A stretch of DNA of 64,000 nt, from NCBI RefSeq assembly GCF_014647915.1, contig NZ_BMQC01000012.1:1-64000 (forward strand). The letters are read 5' to 3'. Each line of letters begins with the position of its first letter. The stretch's first letter is position 1. This document shows positions 34,465 through 42,402 of the stretch, in pieces. Made by a program: the position numbers and the translations under genes. A model generated the notes under the pieces. It was not told where the DNA came from, ran no database searches, and saw only the letters and a program-made list of their open reading frames with translations. Source of the stretch: Pilimelia terevasa (GTDB lineage: Bacteria > Actinomycetota > Actinomycetes > Mycobacteriales > Micromonosporaceae).

Positions 34465-34752
34465 GACAGCTCCTCCGCGTGGTCGTGGCAGCGGTGCCGC
34501 CGGCCGGCCTGGTCCGGGCTCCGGCGGGGGCGCTGCGGACTGCCCCTCGGCAGGGGCGACAGCAGGTTCTGGGGGAAAATTCACTGTGGAGACACTAGTG
34601 CCGGGGCAGGCCCGGCGGTGGCCGCGCGGGCGCGGGGACAGCGGGAGCACGCAGGGCGGTGGTAGCGTGTTACGCCGTTCGGGCGTCGTCCATCGCCATC
34701 TTCGACGACACCGGCAGTGTTCAGCCACCCGGTGAGTAACGCGGATAGCAAG

Positions 34753-34785
34753 AGAGGTCATTTCCCACAGTGGGAAATGACCTCT
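34753..34785 (-). terminator. Perfect 16-bp hairpin downstream of tRNA-Pro
   Basis: AGAGGTCATTTCCCAC and its exact complement are separated by one base. It starts 9 nt beyond the tRNA 3' end. It has no clear U-tract, but stem length and position fit a tRNA terminator. Confidence 0.7.
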
Positions 34786-34793
34786 GACCTGCG

Positions 34794-34867
<74 letters not shown>

Positions 34868-34880
34868 CGATCGCCCGGCA

Positions 34881-34886
34881 AGCCTA
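34881..34886 (-). promoter_or_regulatory. -10 element of tRNA-Pro
   Basis: On the minus strand TAGGCT lies 13 nt before the mature 5' end, a good match to the actinobacterial housekeeping -10. A clear -35 is not seen. Confidence 0.5.
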
Positions 34887-34964
34887 GCAAACCTCGCACC
34901 CGCCCTACGGCAGCCCCCGCAGCGGCAGCGGGCGCTCCGAGAGGACCGGGTGCGGTGACGCGCT

Positions 34965-34992
34965 CCGGCCCGCCCCGGGAGGGGCGGGCCGG
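34965..34992 (-). terminator. Terminator hairpin after the SH3-like secreted protein gene
   Basis: A perfect 12-bp stem, CCGGCCCGCCCC with GGGGCGGGCCGG, has a GGGA tetraloop 22 nt past the stop codon of the minus-strand gene. Confidence 0.78.
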
Positions 34993-35014
34993 ACGAATCC
35001 TGCGGTAACTGCGC

Positions 35015-35341
35015 CTAGCAGTGCCCGACTCGCGGCTGCGCCGTGACGCGGTCGGCGACCACCCACACGTGCGACTGGTAGCCGTTGTTGGTGCCGGCGC
35101 TGACCTTGAAGTAACGGGTCCACCAGTAGTCGTCGTAGCACCAGACCGGCGCCCACTGTCCGTAGGCGACGCCGCGGGTGCGGCAGGCGGAGAAGTTCAT
35201 GCATCCGTGGACGCCGGTGTCGTTCAGGATCCAGCCGCGGTCGCCATTGGCGGCGGCGGCCGGCTGGGCGGCGAGGGTGAGTCCGGTGGCGGCGAGGGTG
35301 GCGGCGGTGAGGGCGGCGGCGAACGTGGCGCGGATGCTCAT
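35015..35341 (-). CDS. Small secreted protein, SH3-like
   Basis: A 108-residue protein. A Sec signal peptide (RATFAAALTAATLAATGLTLAAQPAAAA) is followed by a mature domain of about 78 residues rich in aromatics and with four Cys. The segments APVWCYDDYWWTRYFKVSAGTNNGYQSHVWVVADRVT resemble a bacterial SH3 fold, a frequent cell-wall-targeting module. AAGGGGAAGC precedes the ATG. No enzymatic domain. The following 254 nt upstream contains a 12-bp palindrome and no gene. Confidence 0.78.
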   Translation of the reverse strand: MSIRATFAAALTAATLAATGLTLAAQPAAAANGDRGWILNDTGVHGCMNFSACRTRGVAYGQWAPVWCYDDYWWTRYFKVSAGTNNGYQSHVWVVADRVTAQPRVGHC

Positions 35342-35418
35342 GCTTCCCCTTCGGTTTCGGCGTGCTGACCGGTGCCCGGCTGAGCTTTCCACCGCTTCAG
35401 GGGACACGCCCGAGGGTG

Positions 35419-35430
35419 ACACGATCGTGT
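35419..35430. promoter_or_regulatory. 12-bp perfect palindrome upstream of the secreted-protein gene
   Basis: ACACGATCGTGT lies about 80 nt before the start of the minus-strand SH3-like gene, inside its probable promoter region. It may be an operator; no cognate regulator is identifiable. Confidence 0.35.
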
Positions 35431-35595
35431 ACGGGGGTGAGCGTGGCGGCTCGGGCTGGCCGGGTGTCGCGGCCACCTTTGCCGACGGCGCTGGCCCGTA
35501 CGCGGGAAACAATTCTGAATGCTCCGAAATTACCCTCGAAGGCTGACGGCACAGACGACACATCGACGGCCTGGATCTGCCAATGCGACAGGCGG

Positions 35596-36279
35596 CTACC
35601 GGCGTTGGGGAGTGCCGTTCGCGGGCCAGATCTGGGGCGTCCCGAGGGCGACCAGGCGGAACTGGCGTACCTGCGGGGCGTACCAGCGATGCGTGGGGAT
35701 CCTGCCGGCGGCGTTGGTCCGGTAGGTCGACAGCGTGACCCAGGCTCCGCCGGCCGCCGGCCGGGACTCCAGGCGCACCATGGCGGCCGGCCAGTCGGTG
35801 AACTGGTTGGCCGCGGGACTGTAGGCGCGGGCCAGACCCCCGGTGGTCACGTGGGATCCCGAGCGCTGGGCGGTCAGGGCGACGCCGGAGGCGCGCTTGA
35901 CGAGGAACGACATCGACTGCTGGGTATAGACGTTCTCCGTGAGGTCCGACGTGCCGGCACCGGTGGCCTCGTAGGTGCCGAACCCCTCGCTGTCGTCGAA
36001 GGTGATACCCGCGGGTTGGGGCCAGTGCATACCGCTGAAGTGCAGCGTCCTGGTGCTGGCGTCGGGGCGGGTGATCAACCAGGTGGAGTCGGGGTGGTAC
36101 CGGTCGCAGGCGGCGTGCTCGTCGACCCACAGGAACACCGAGGGCTTGTTGATCCGGACATCGGGCATGTCCAGGTGCACCACGCACGGCGGGTCCGCCG
36201 CCGCCGCCGCACCGGGCGCCCCGGCCAGAAGCGCGCTGGCGAGCAGGGCCGTGGTTGCCCAAGCTGTCTTCTTCTCCAT
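35596..36279 (-). CDS. Secreted protein of unknown function
   Basis: A 227-residue protein with a Sec signal peptide (AWATTALLASALLAGAPGAAAA). The mature part appears all-beta, possibly two Ig-like repeats: one around VRINKPSVFLWVDEHAACDRYHPDSTWLI, the other around AAMVRLESRPAAGGAWVTLSTYRTNAAGR. Two Cys in the first part may form a disulfide. No catalytic motif is seen. The start at MEKK is chosen because GGGGGAAACC precedes it; an in-frame ATG 15 nt upstream lacks a site. I do not recognise the family. Confidence 0.75.
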   Translation of the reverse strand: MEKKTAWATTALLASALLAGAPGAAAAADPPCVVHLDMPDVRINKPSVFLWVDEHAACDRYHPDSTWLITRPDASTRTLHFSGMHWPQPAGITFDDSEGFGTYEATGAGTSDLTENVYTQQSMSFLVKRASGVALTAQRSGSHVTTGGLARAYSPAANQFTDWPAAMVRLESRPAAGGAWVTLSTYRTNAAGRIPTHRWYAPQVRQFRLVALGTPQIWPANGTPQRR

Positions 36280-36829
36280 GGTTTCCCCCGGCATGGGAAT
36301 GGCAGATGGATAGACCGCCCGTGCCGATGCTACTCCCAAATCGAACAAATAGGGGCAGACAGTTGGGCGATCGAGTCCAGAGCTGGTGTGGCGTGGGCGG
36401 TCTGGTGGCTGCCAGCAACCGCTACGAGCGGCACAGCCCAGCCAGTTGGCCCGGACCTGTCCACCGCTGCTGCCGCTCGCGGCCACCAGCCGCCGGACCG
36501 CCGGTCGTGATCGCCCGACCCCGAACCGCCTCGCACGTCGACACCGGTCGAATTGACATTTGTACAATTGCGCTGCTCCGTCATTGCCGCTGCGCGGGTC
36601 GTTCGCGGGAAGCGCTGGATTAAAGCGATCGCCGCTGATCTTCGGGTCCGGTCGCGGATTACCTCGCACCCGGGCGCCGAGAACCACGCAGGTATCGCCA
36701 TCGCATTGTTTTGCATCGATGTCGTGGTTAGTGTGGGACACGCCTTCATCCGGGTGCGCGCACCGCCAGGTGCGCTTTGCGCACCCCACGGCTCCACCCA
36801 CCCCCGCAACCCACCGAAGGAGACACGTG
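36280..36829. other. 550-bp divergent intergenic region, relatively AT-rich
   Basis: It lies between the divergent secreted-protein and protease genes. No convincing gene. Between about 36541 and 36735 the DNA is clearly less GC-rich than the rest and contains AATTGACATTTGTACAATT (36551-36569). That stretch includes a consensus TTGACA, TTGTACAA and an AATTG/CAATT inverted repeat. It probably holds promoters and operators for both genes. Confidence 0.5.
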
Positions 36830-37549
36830 ATGCGTCGCGTCATGACCCTCACCCTCGCGGCCGCGGTCGCCGCCACCGCTTTCGTCGCCCCAGCGGCGGC
36901 CGCCGACCCCGGCCAGAGCCGCATCGACAAGGGCAAGTTCTCCACTGACGCCCCGTGGGGCGCCCAGTTCATCCGGGTCGACGGCAGCCGACCCAACGCC
37001 ATCGTCTGCAGCGCCTCCGTCATCGCGCCGGACTGGATCCTCACCGCCGACCACTGCCTGACCTACCAGAACACCGGGCGCAAGTTCGCCGTCCTGGTGG
37101 GCAGCCTCAAGCGGGGCGAGGGCACGCGGTACGAGGTCGCCTCGCACATGAGCAAGTACGACGTGACCCTCATGAAGCTGGCGACGCCGATCCCGGAGGC
37201 GGCCGTCGCGCCGGTCGCCGACGCCGTACCGGCCATGCCCAGTGCCGACATCGAGATCTACGGCTGGGGCCTGGAGTGCCCCGCGCAGACGAACGGCTGC
37301 AAGCCGGCGCCCGCGCTGAAGCAGGCCACGCTCACGTACAACCGCAAGGCGCGCGACCACAAGGGAGGCCCGGCCCTGGGCCTGCAGCGCGGTACGGGCA
37401 ACGCCTCCAACGGCGACTCCGGCGGCCCGGCCTGGGCTGGCGGCAAGATCGTGGGCGTCGCCTCCACCGCGGTGCGGGACACCGCCGAGTACTCCAGCGT
37501 CGGCGAGCCCGAGATCCGTCGGTGGATCAGGGATAACGCCGGCGTCTGA
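36830..37549 (+). CDS. Secreted trypsin-like serine protease (S1 family)
   Basis: A 239-residue protein. The signal peptide is RRVMTLTLAAAVAATAFVAPAAA. The catalytic triad is complete: His in LTADHC, Asp in SKYDVTLMKL, and Ser in GDSGGPAW. The Asp-binding S1 pocket region is not clear, so specificity is not predictable. Cys pairs in CSASV...DHC and ECPAQTNGC suggest disulfides. AAGGAG lies 8 nt before the ATG; other in-frame upstream starts have no signal peptide. No propeptide longer than about 15 residues. A strong terminator follows. Confidence 0.93.
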   Translation: MRRVMTLTLAAAVAATAFVAPAAAADPGQSRIDKGKFSTDAPWGAQFIRVDGSRPNAIVCSASVIAPDWILTADHCLTYQNTGRKFAVLVGSLKRGEGTRYEVASHMSKYDVTLMKLATPIPEAAVAPVADAVPAMPSADIEIYGWGLECPAQTNGCKPAPALKQATLTYNRKARDHKGGPALGLQRGTGNASNGDSGGPAWAGGKIVGVASTAVRDTAEYSSVGEPEIRRWIRDNAGV

Positions 37550-37617
37550 CGGCACCCGGGGGGCCGTCGCCGTGCGCCACGCGCGCCCGTCCGGAGGCCC
37601 GCAACGACCGAAACATT

Positions 37618-37662
37618 GAAAGAAAACGCTGGGGACTCTTCCCGTCCCCAGCGTTTTCTTTC
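37618..37662 (+). terminator. Strong intrinsic terminator after the protease gene
   Basis: A perfect 18-bp stem (37618-37635 with 37645-37662) runs from an A-rich 5' arm to a GCGTTTTCTTTC 3' arm with a 9-nt loop. The A/T-rich stem ends allow action in both directions. Confidence 0.93.
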
Positions 37663-37737
37663 ATGGACGAAACGCCAGTCGAATTCGTGGTCGACCCCCA
37701 CCGCCCGCGGCCGGGCCACGGCAGAATCGTCGGCGTG

Positions 37738-38511
37738 ATGATCCTGCTGCACTCCTCCAAGGCGATGCGCGTACCCGCCCCGGCCGGCGGACCGGCCCGC
37801 GCGACCGGCACCCCGGCACTGGTCGCCGACGCCGTCACCCTGATGCGGGAGCTGCGCGCGCTGACGCCGGCCGGGACGGCCCGGGTGATGGCGGTCTCGG
37901 CGGACCTCGCCGCGCGGACCCGGGCCCTGCACGACGCCTGGGACCCGGCCGGCGTGTCGGCGGCCGCGGACACGTTCGTCGGCGACATCTACAGCGGCCT
38001 GCGCGCCCGCGACCTGTCCCCGGCCGACCGCGACCGCGCCCAGGACCGGCTGCGCATCCTGTCCGGCCTCTACGGCATCCTGCGCCCGGACGACCTGATC
38101 TGCCCGTACCGGCTCGAGATGGGGTACCGGCTGCCCTCGGGCACGCTGTACGCCTACTGGGGCGACCGGATCGCGGCGCAGTTGCCGGCCGAGGGCGGCA
38201 TCGTCGACCTGACCGCCGCCGAGTACGGCCGGACGGTGACCCGCCACGTGGCGGCGGACCGGCTCGTGACCCCGAAGTTCCTGACCGTCGACGCCAGGAC
38301 CGGGGAGCCGGGCTTCGTCACGGTGCACGCCAAGATCGCGCGCGGGGTGTACGCCCGGTGGCTGGTCACCGCGCGGGTGGAGTCGGCGGCGCGGCTGCCG
38401 GAGTTCGCCGAGATCGGCTACCGGTACGACGGGGCGCGCAGCCGGCCCGCCGCCCCCGTCTACGTGTGCCGGGAGTTCGGCGGGAAGGGCCTCAGCGTGC
38501 GCCTGACCTGA
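37738..38511 (+). CDS. yaaA: YaaA-family peroxide-stress / DNA-binding protein
   Basis: A 257-residue protein. In E. coli YaaA limits free iron and oxidative DNA damage. Family signatures are MILLHSSKAMRV at the start, LYGILRPDDLICPYRLEMGYRL in the middle, and LYAYWGDRIAAQL. The ATG immediately after GTG is chosen because YaaA proteins begin with this MxILLSPSK-like strand; upstream codons reach into the terminator. Convergent with the small gene at 38597 through a shared hairpin. Confidence 0.9.
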   Translation: MILLHSSKAMRVPAPAGGPARATGTPALVADAVTLMRELRALTPAGTARVMAVSADLAARTRALHDAWDPAGVSAAADTFVGDIYSGLRARDLSPADRDRAQDRLRILSGLYGILRPDDLICPYRLEMGYRLPSGTLYAYWGDRIAAQLPAEGGIVDLTAAEYGRTVTRHVAADRLVTPKFLTVDARTGEPGFVTVHAKIARGVYARWLVTARVESAARLPEFAEIGYRYDGARSRPAAPVYVCREFGGKGLSVRLT

Positions 38512-38558
38512 CGGCGCGCGCCCGCCGGGTCAGGCGCGCGCCCGGCCGCCCGCGGCGA

Positions 38559-38595
38559 CCGGTGCCGCGGTCTCCACCCGGGACCGCGGCACCGG
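38559..38595. terminator. Bidirectional terminator between yaaA and the convergent small gene
   Basis: A perfect 14-bp stem, CCGGTGCCGCGGTC with GACCGCGGCACCGG, has a 9-nt loop and ends just before the stop of the minus-strand gene. Confidence 0.78.
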
Positions 38596-38596
38596 G

Positions 38597-38872
38597 TCAG
38601 CGCCGGGACTCGTCGACGAGGGCGGCGGCGACGTCGTCGAGCTGGTCCTCGTCGGGGACGAACCCGGCGGCGATGTCCGGGTGCAGGCCCTCCCGGGTCT
38701 CGGCGAGCAGTTCGTCGGCCACCTCGTCGACGCTCTCGCCGTGGTAGCGCTCCCCGACCCGGTCGACCGCGTTGCGCAGGGCGGAGGTGAGCTGGTCCTG
38801 CAGCGGGCCCCGGAGCTTGCGCTGGACCGGGTCCATCGAGGTGGGATCGAGGGTGACCTGAGCGTCGACCAT
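38597..38872 (-). CDS. Small acidic helical protein of unknown function
   Basis: A 91-residue protein predicted to be all-helical and acidic (LRGPLQDQLTSALRNAVDRVGERYHG, ESVDEVADELLAETREGL, DEDQLDDVAAALVDESRR). No signal peptide or membrane helix. GGGAG lies 6 nt upstream of the ATG. I do not recognise the family; the charge pattern resembles small adaptor or antitoxin-like proteins, but no toxin is encoded nearby. Confidence 0.72.
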   Translation of the reverse strand: MVDAQVTLDPTSMDPVQRKLRGPLQDQLTSALRNAVDRVGERYHGESVDEVADELLAETREGLHPDIAAGFVPDEDQLDDVAAALVDESRR

Positions 38873-38961
38873 GGCGTACTCCCGGACGGTGTGGCGGGGA
38901 AGGTGCGCCCCACATACCCAGGGTGACCGGCAGCTAACCCGGCTGCCGCCCGACCGGCGCC

Positions 38962-39234
38962 TCAGGCCGGCGCGGTCCAGTCGTTGTCGGCGGTCAGGCC
39001 GCGGGCGGCGAGTTCGCTGAAGCCCGCCTCCGTCGGCGTGAGGTCGGTGTGGTGCACCCCGAGCACGCTGTACTGCCGGCCGCGCGTCAACAGGTTGCGG
39101 TGCATCAGCCCGGAGGTGGTCGCGGTGACCGGCCGGTAGCTGCCCTCCATGAAGGCGCTGCCCTGCTGGTCGATGAAGACCTTCTCCCGGGCGGCCGCGG
39201 TGAGGACGGTGAGCTGGGTGTCGTTGAGGCGCAT
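38962..39234 (-). CDS. Small protein of unknown function, winged-helix-like
   Basis: A 90-residue protein. MRLNDTQLTVLTAAAREKV, TTSGLMHRNLLTRG and HTDLTPTEAGFSELAARGL give an alternating helix/strand pattern typical of short winged-helix domains (two helices and a LTPTEAG wing entry). AAGGACC lies upstream of the ATG. Possibly a DNA-binding protein of the kind that reads 'ascending' genotype-independent signals, but that is speculation; no partner is adjacent. Confidence 0.65.
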   Translation of the reverse strand: MRLNDTQLTVLTAAAREKVFIDQQGSAFMEGSYRPVTATTSGLMHRNLLTRGRQYSVLGVHHTDLTPTEAGFSELAARGLTADNDWTAPA

Positions 39235-39447
39235 GGCCGGTCGGTCCTTCTGGTGGTGTGTGCCTGCGGTGGGCAGCGGTGGCGGACGGCGACCGGGGGA
39301 CGGGCGCGGGTGGCGTGGCGGGCTGCGGTGCAGGTCGGTGGACGGGTTACCGCCCAGTCTTCCACCAGCGGTGCGCGGGCCGGGACGACGGTACGGGCAA
39401 GCCACCCCCGCGGCGGTCGCCCCCGCGGGGGAGGCGGCCCGGCGCGC

Positions 39448-40680
39448 CTAGCGCGGGGCCGCCGGCACGGCCCACACGGGCGGGCGTCGCCAGCGGGGGA
39501 TCTCCAGGTAGCTGAATCCGCGCAGCGCCCACTCGGCCGGCCCGTACTGGTGGGCCTGGAGCCAGTACGCGCTCCACGCAAGCTGGACGGCGAACAGCGC
39601 CACGGCGATGCCGAACACCGGCAGCGGCGCCAGTTCGCCGGTGAGTCCGAGTCCGTAGCCGGTGAACACGAACGCGCAGAACACCGACTGGCTCAGGTAG
39701 TTGGTCAGCGCCATCCGGCCGGCCGGGGCGAACGCCCGGGCCAGCGCCGGCAGCCGGTGGAACAGCAGGACGGCGCCGGCCAGGTAGGAGGCCGCGAGCA
39801 CCGGCGAGGCCAGGAAGTCGAGGGCACCGGCGAAGTACTGCAGCGCGGTGTCGGCGTAGTAGTTGCCGGCGAACGCGTACAGGACGCCGCCGGGCAGGCC
39901 GACGACGGCGCCGGCCACGAGCAGCCAGCGCAGGCCGGCGCGGTACCGCATCGGGTCGGCCAGCAGGCGCAGCTTGCCGGCGGCCAGGCCGAACAGGAAC
40001 ATCGCCAGCGCCGCCGGCCCCTGGAAGTCGAGCAGGATCGCGGCCATGCCCCGGACGTCGTCCAGGCGCTGGGCGATGATCTCGCTGAAGCTGCCCTGGT
40101 AGGCGGCCTCGACGTAGCTGATGGTGTCGCTGGTCTCCACCGGGTCGGTCCCGTCGGGGTCGCCGGTGTGCCAGACGAGCACGCCCCGCCAGAACCACAC
40201 CTCGGTGGCCAGGACCAGCAGCGCGGCGCCGAGGATGGCCGCGGTGCGGGGCCGCAGGTGGCGCAGCGGGAGCAGGAGCAGCCCGAGCGCCGCGTACAGC
40301 ATCAGGATGTCGCCGTGGAACAGGAACACGGCGTGCGCCGCCCCGATCGCGAACAGGCCGAGGACCCGGCGCAGGAAGCGCGGCGTGAAGGCCGCGCCGC
40401 GGCGGCTGGCGGCGGTGATCTGGAGGGTGAAGCTGTAGCCGAACAGGAAGGAGAACAGCAGGTAGAACTTCGTCTCGAACAGCGCGTCGGTCAGCAGGTA
40501 GGTCCAGCGGTCGACGGTGCCCTCGAAGCGTGCGTCGAGGACGCCGGTGCCGCGGTACTGCGACGCGAAGTAGGTGATGTTGACGGCGAGGATGCCGAAC
40601 AGGGCGAGGCCGCGCAGGGCGTCGACGGTGGCGATGCGCCGCGTGCCGGCGTCGCCGGGGGAGGTGTCGGGTGTGCTCAT
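39448..40680 (-). CDS. DUF418 (YeiB-family) membrane protein
   Basis: A 410-residue polytopic protein with about ten helices. The family opening RIATVDALRGLALFGILAVNI is clear. FYLLFSFLFGYSF follows, and the C-terminal DUF418 part includes GRMALTNYLSQSVFCAFVFTGYGLGL and a final WxxxRFGPxEWLWR-like stretch QYGPAEWALRGFSYLE. The family is related to acyltransferase/heparan N-acetyltransferase-like membrane proteins; the substrate is unknown. It is preceded by a 500-bp region without genes. Confidence 0.9.
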   Translation of the reverse strand: MSTPDTSPGDAGTRRIATVDALRGLALFGILAVNITYFASQYRGTGVLDARFEGTVDRWTYLLTDALFETKFYLLFSFLFGYSFTLQITAASRRGAAFTPRFLRRVLGLFAIGAAHAVFLFHGDILMLYAALGLLLLPLRHLRPRTAAILGAALLVLATEVWFWRGVLVWHTGDPDGTDPVETSDTISYVEAAYQGSFSEIIAQRLDDVRGMAAILLDFQGPAALAMFLFGLAAGKLRLLADPMRYRAGLRWLLVAGAVVGLPGGVLYAFAGNYYADTALQYFAGALDFLASPVLAASYLAGAVLLFHRLPALARAFAPAGRMALTNYLSQSVFCAFVFTGYGLGLTGELAPLPVFGIAVALFAVQLAWSAYWLQAHQYGPAEWALRGFSYLEIPRWRRPPVWAVPAAPR

Positions 40681-41177
40681 TCACCTGGTCCACGACATGG
40701 TGGTGGGCCACCGGCGGGAGTGGCGCGGGGCAGGACGCGCGCGGACCGGCGCGGCGGCGGGGGTCGCAGCCACGCTAGCCGGTGGGCGCGCGCACGGCCA
40801 GGTGACGTTGTCCGGGTCACGGCAATCTTGCCGGGACGTCCCTCTCGGGCGGGGGGAATCGTCGGCCGGCGGTGGCCGTTGACGGAAATCCGGTGGTATG
40901 GCGCCCGGTCCGGCAGGGGCGCGCCGAGACGCGGGGACGCGCGGAGCTGTCGTCTCCGCACGTCCCCGCGGCGCCGCCTGGCGGCACTACCGGCGGCGAC
41001 AGCCACCCACTGCGCCGCCGGTCTTCTCGTCGAGCCAGGTCACGGCCGGCGTCTGCCGGGGCGGTACCCGTTCAATGACTTAGAGCATTCACTAGTTTCA
41101 TTTTTAGTCAAGAGGTGTGAACGCGCTGGTCGTGTCCGTTTGTACGCAACTCGCGGAGCCGCCGCGGACCCGCGTGG
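40681..41177. other. 497-bp region without a supported gene, with an AT-rich island
   Basis: It separates two minus-strand genes. Most of it is ordinary GC-rich DNA. At about 41068-41115 there is a distinct AT-rich island, including CACTAGTTTCATTTTTAG, flanked by TGACT and AGTCA. An in-frame stretch after it (GTG at 41117) has only a short non-homologous start and overlaps the next gene antisense. It looks like the scar of a lost gene or a regulatory island. Confidence 0.4.
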
Positions 41178-41831
41178 TCAGCCGCGTTTCTCGATCGCGG
41201 CGCGGATGGCCGGGAACTCGGCACGGGCTCTGGCCACGTCTTGGTGGTAGGCGAACACCAGGCCGCCGCTGCCGTGGTCGACCCAGCCGCAGACGACGAC
41301 GGGCTGGCCCTCGACCGACCCCGCGCCGCAGCGGGCGGCGCCGCCGAGCGGGCCGGCGGCGACGTCGGCGGCCGGGGCCACCGACAGCGACCCGGTCGCC
41401 CCGGTGAACAGCGTGTCCAGGTCGCCGTGCGGGTTCAGGCTGGCCAGCCTCGCCGCGGCGATCATGATGACGTCCTGCTTCCCGGGCTCGCCGTAGACCC
41501 CGGTGACGGGCGCCGCGGCGGGCAGGGTCCGCATCACCGTCGCCAGCTCCGCGGCGGCGGCCCGGAGCTGCGGGTCCGTCGTCGGCCTGCGGGCGCCGAG
41601 GGCGGCCGGGACGACGACCTCGGTGCCGACCGCGTCGGCGACCTTCCCCACGTCGTCCTTGACGAGCAGCCACACCGCACCGCCCCCGGCGCAGCACAGC
41701 AGCGCGAGCCCGAGCAGGACGAACAGAATGATCTTCCCGGTCCGGCGCGCGCGGGGCGGGGCGGGCGGCGGCGGTACCGCCAGGACGCCGTCGTAGGGGC
41801 CGGCGGGCGGCGGGGCGGGGTACTGCGACAT
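41178..41831 (-). CDS. Single-pass membrane protein with Pro-rich cytoplasmic N-terminus
   Basis: A 217-residue protein. Residues 1-33 are Pro-rich and basic (YPAPPPAGPYDGVL, PPPPAPPRARRTGK). One membrane helix follows (IILFVLLGLALLCCAGGGAVWLL), and then a ~160-residue extracytoplasmic domain with two Cys (ARCGAGSVEGQPVVVCGWVD). The C-terminal DHGSGGLVFAYHQDVARARAEFPAIRAAIE resembles the end of many small actinobacterial lipoprotein-like sensors. Function unknown. Confidence 0.75.
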   Translation of the reverse strand: MSQYPAPPPAGPYDGVLAVPPPPAPPRARRTGKIILFVLLGLALLCCAGGGAVWLLVKDDVGKVADAVGTEVVVPAALGARRPTTDPQLRAAAAELATVMRTLPAAAPVTGVYGEPGKQDVIMIAAARLASLNPHGDLDTLFTGATGSLSVAPAADVAAGPLGGAARCGAGSVEGQPVVVCGWVDHGSGGLVFAYHQDVARARAEFPAIRAAIEKRG

Positions 41832-42009
41832 CGGGGGGACTCCGTCGGCTGAGGGAGCGCGGGTGCGCGCGCCGGCCGGGCGGCCGGTGCCGCAGGAGCC
41901 TAGGAGCGGTGGCGCCGCCGCACGACGGGTCAGTCCGGTAGCCGACAGCGATCCGCCCGCCGCCCACGTCCAGCGCCGAGGCGGTTCGCGGCGGTCCGGC
42001 GAGTCGGCT

Positions 42010-42210
42010 TCAGGAGGCGAGCAGGTGCCACGCGGCCAGGCCGCCGCCGACGCACAGCACGGCCAGCAGGAGAACGGCCAGCGCGGCCCGGCCCCGCCAC
42101 GGTTCCCGCGCGGGCACCGCGGGCGGCAGCAGGGTGCCGCTGACGACGTACGCGGCGCCGGTGTCGGGCGTGGGGCCGGACTGCGGCCGGGTCGGCGTGG
42201 CGTCGGGCAT
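42010..42210 (-). CDS. Small tail-anchored membrane protein
   Basis: A 66-residue protein with a Thr/Pro-rich N-terminus and one C-terminal membrane helix (AALAVLLLAVLCVGGGLAAWHLLA). GGAG lies 6 nt before the ATG. It is 178 nt upstream of the preceding membrane protein gene on the same strand. Function unknown. Confidence 0.6.
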   Translation of the reverse strand: MPDATPTRPQSGPTPDTGAAYVVSGTLLPPAVPAREPWRGRAALAVLLLAVLCVGGGLAAWHLLAS

Positions 42211-42402
42211 CGGGGCTCCGCAGGTTGACGGGTGGGGTGCCGAGGCTGCGGATCCCGGCCGGTACCGGTCGACCCTAGCGGCCGGCATCGACCGCCGTCG
42301 CCGGCCAACCGGCCGGGCGGCCGCGCCGACCGGCCCCGCCCGCCCCGCCCCGCCGCGGCATCCCGCCGCCGGCCGCCTGGCCGGCGGCGCACACTGGTAC
42401 CT

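Noticed and set aside
38962-39234. Toxin-antitoxin pair with the adjacent small gene at 38597
   Set aside because: The two small genes are on the same strand but 89 nt apart with separate ribosome sites, and neither resembles a known toxin fold.
41117-41407. Possible small gene after the AT-rich island
   Set aside because: GTG start with a poor ribosome spacing, antisense overlap of a better supported gene, and Arg-rich non-protein-like composition after the first 20 residues.
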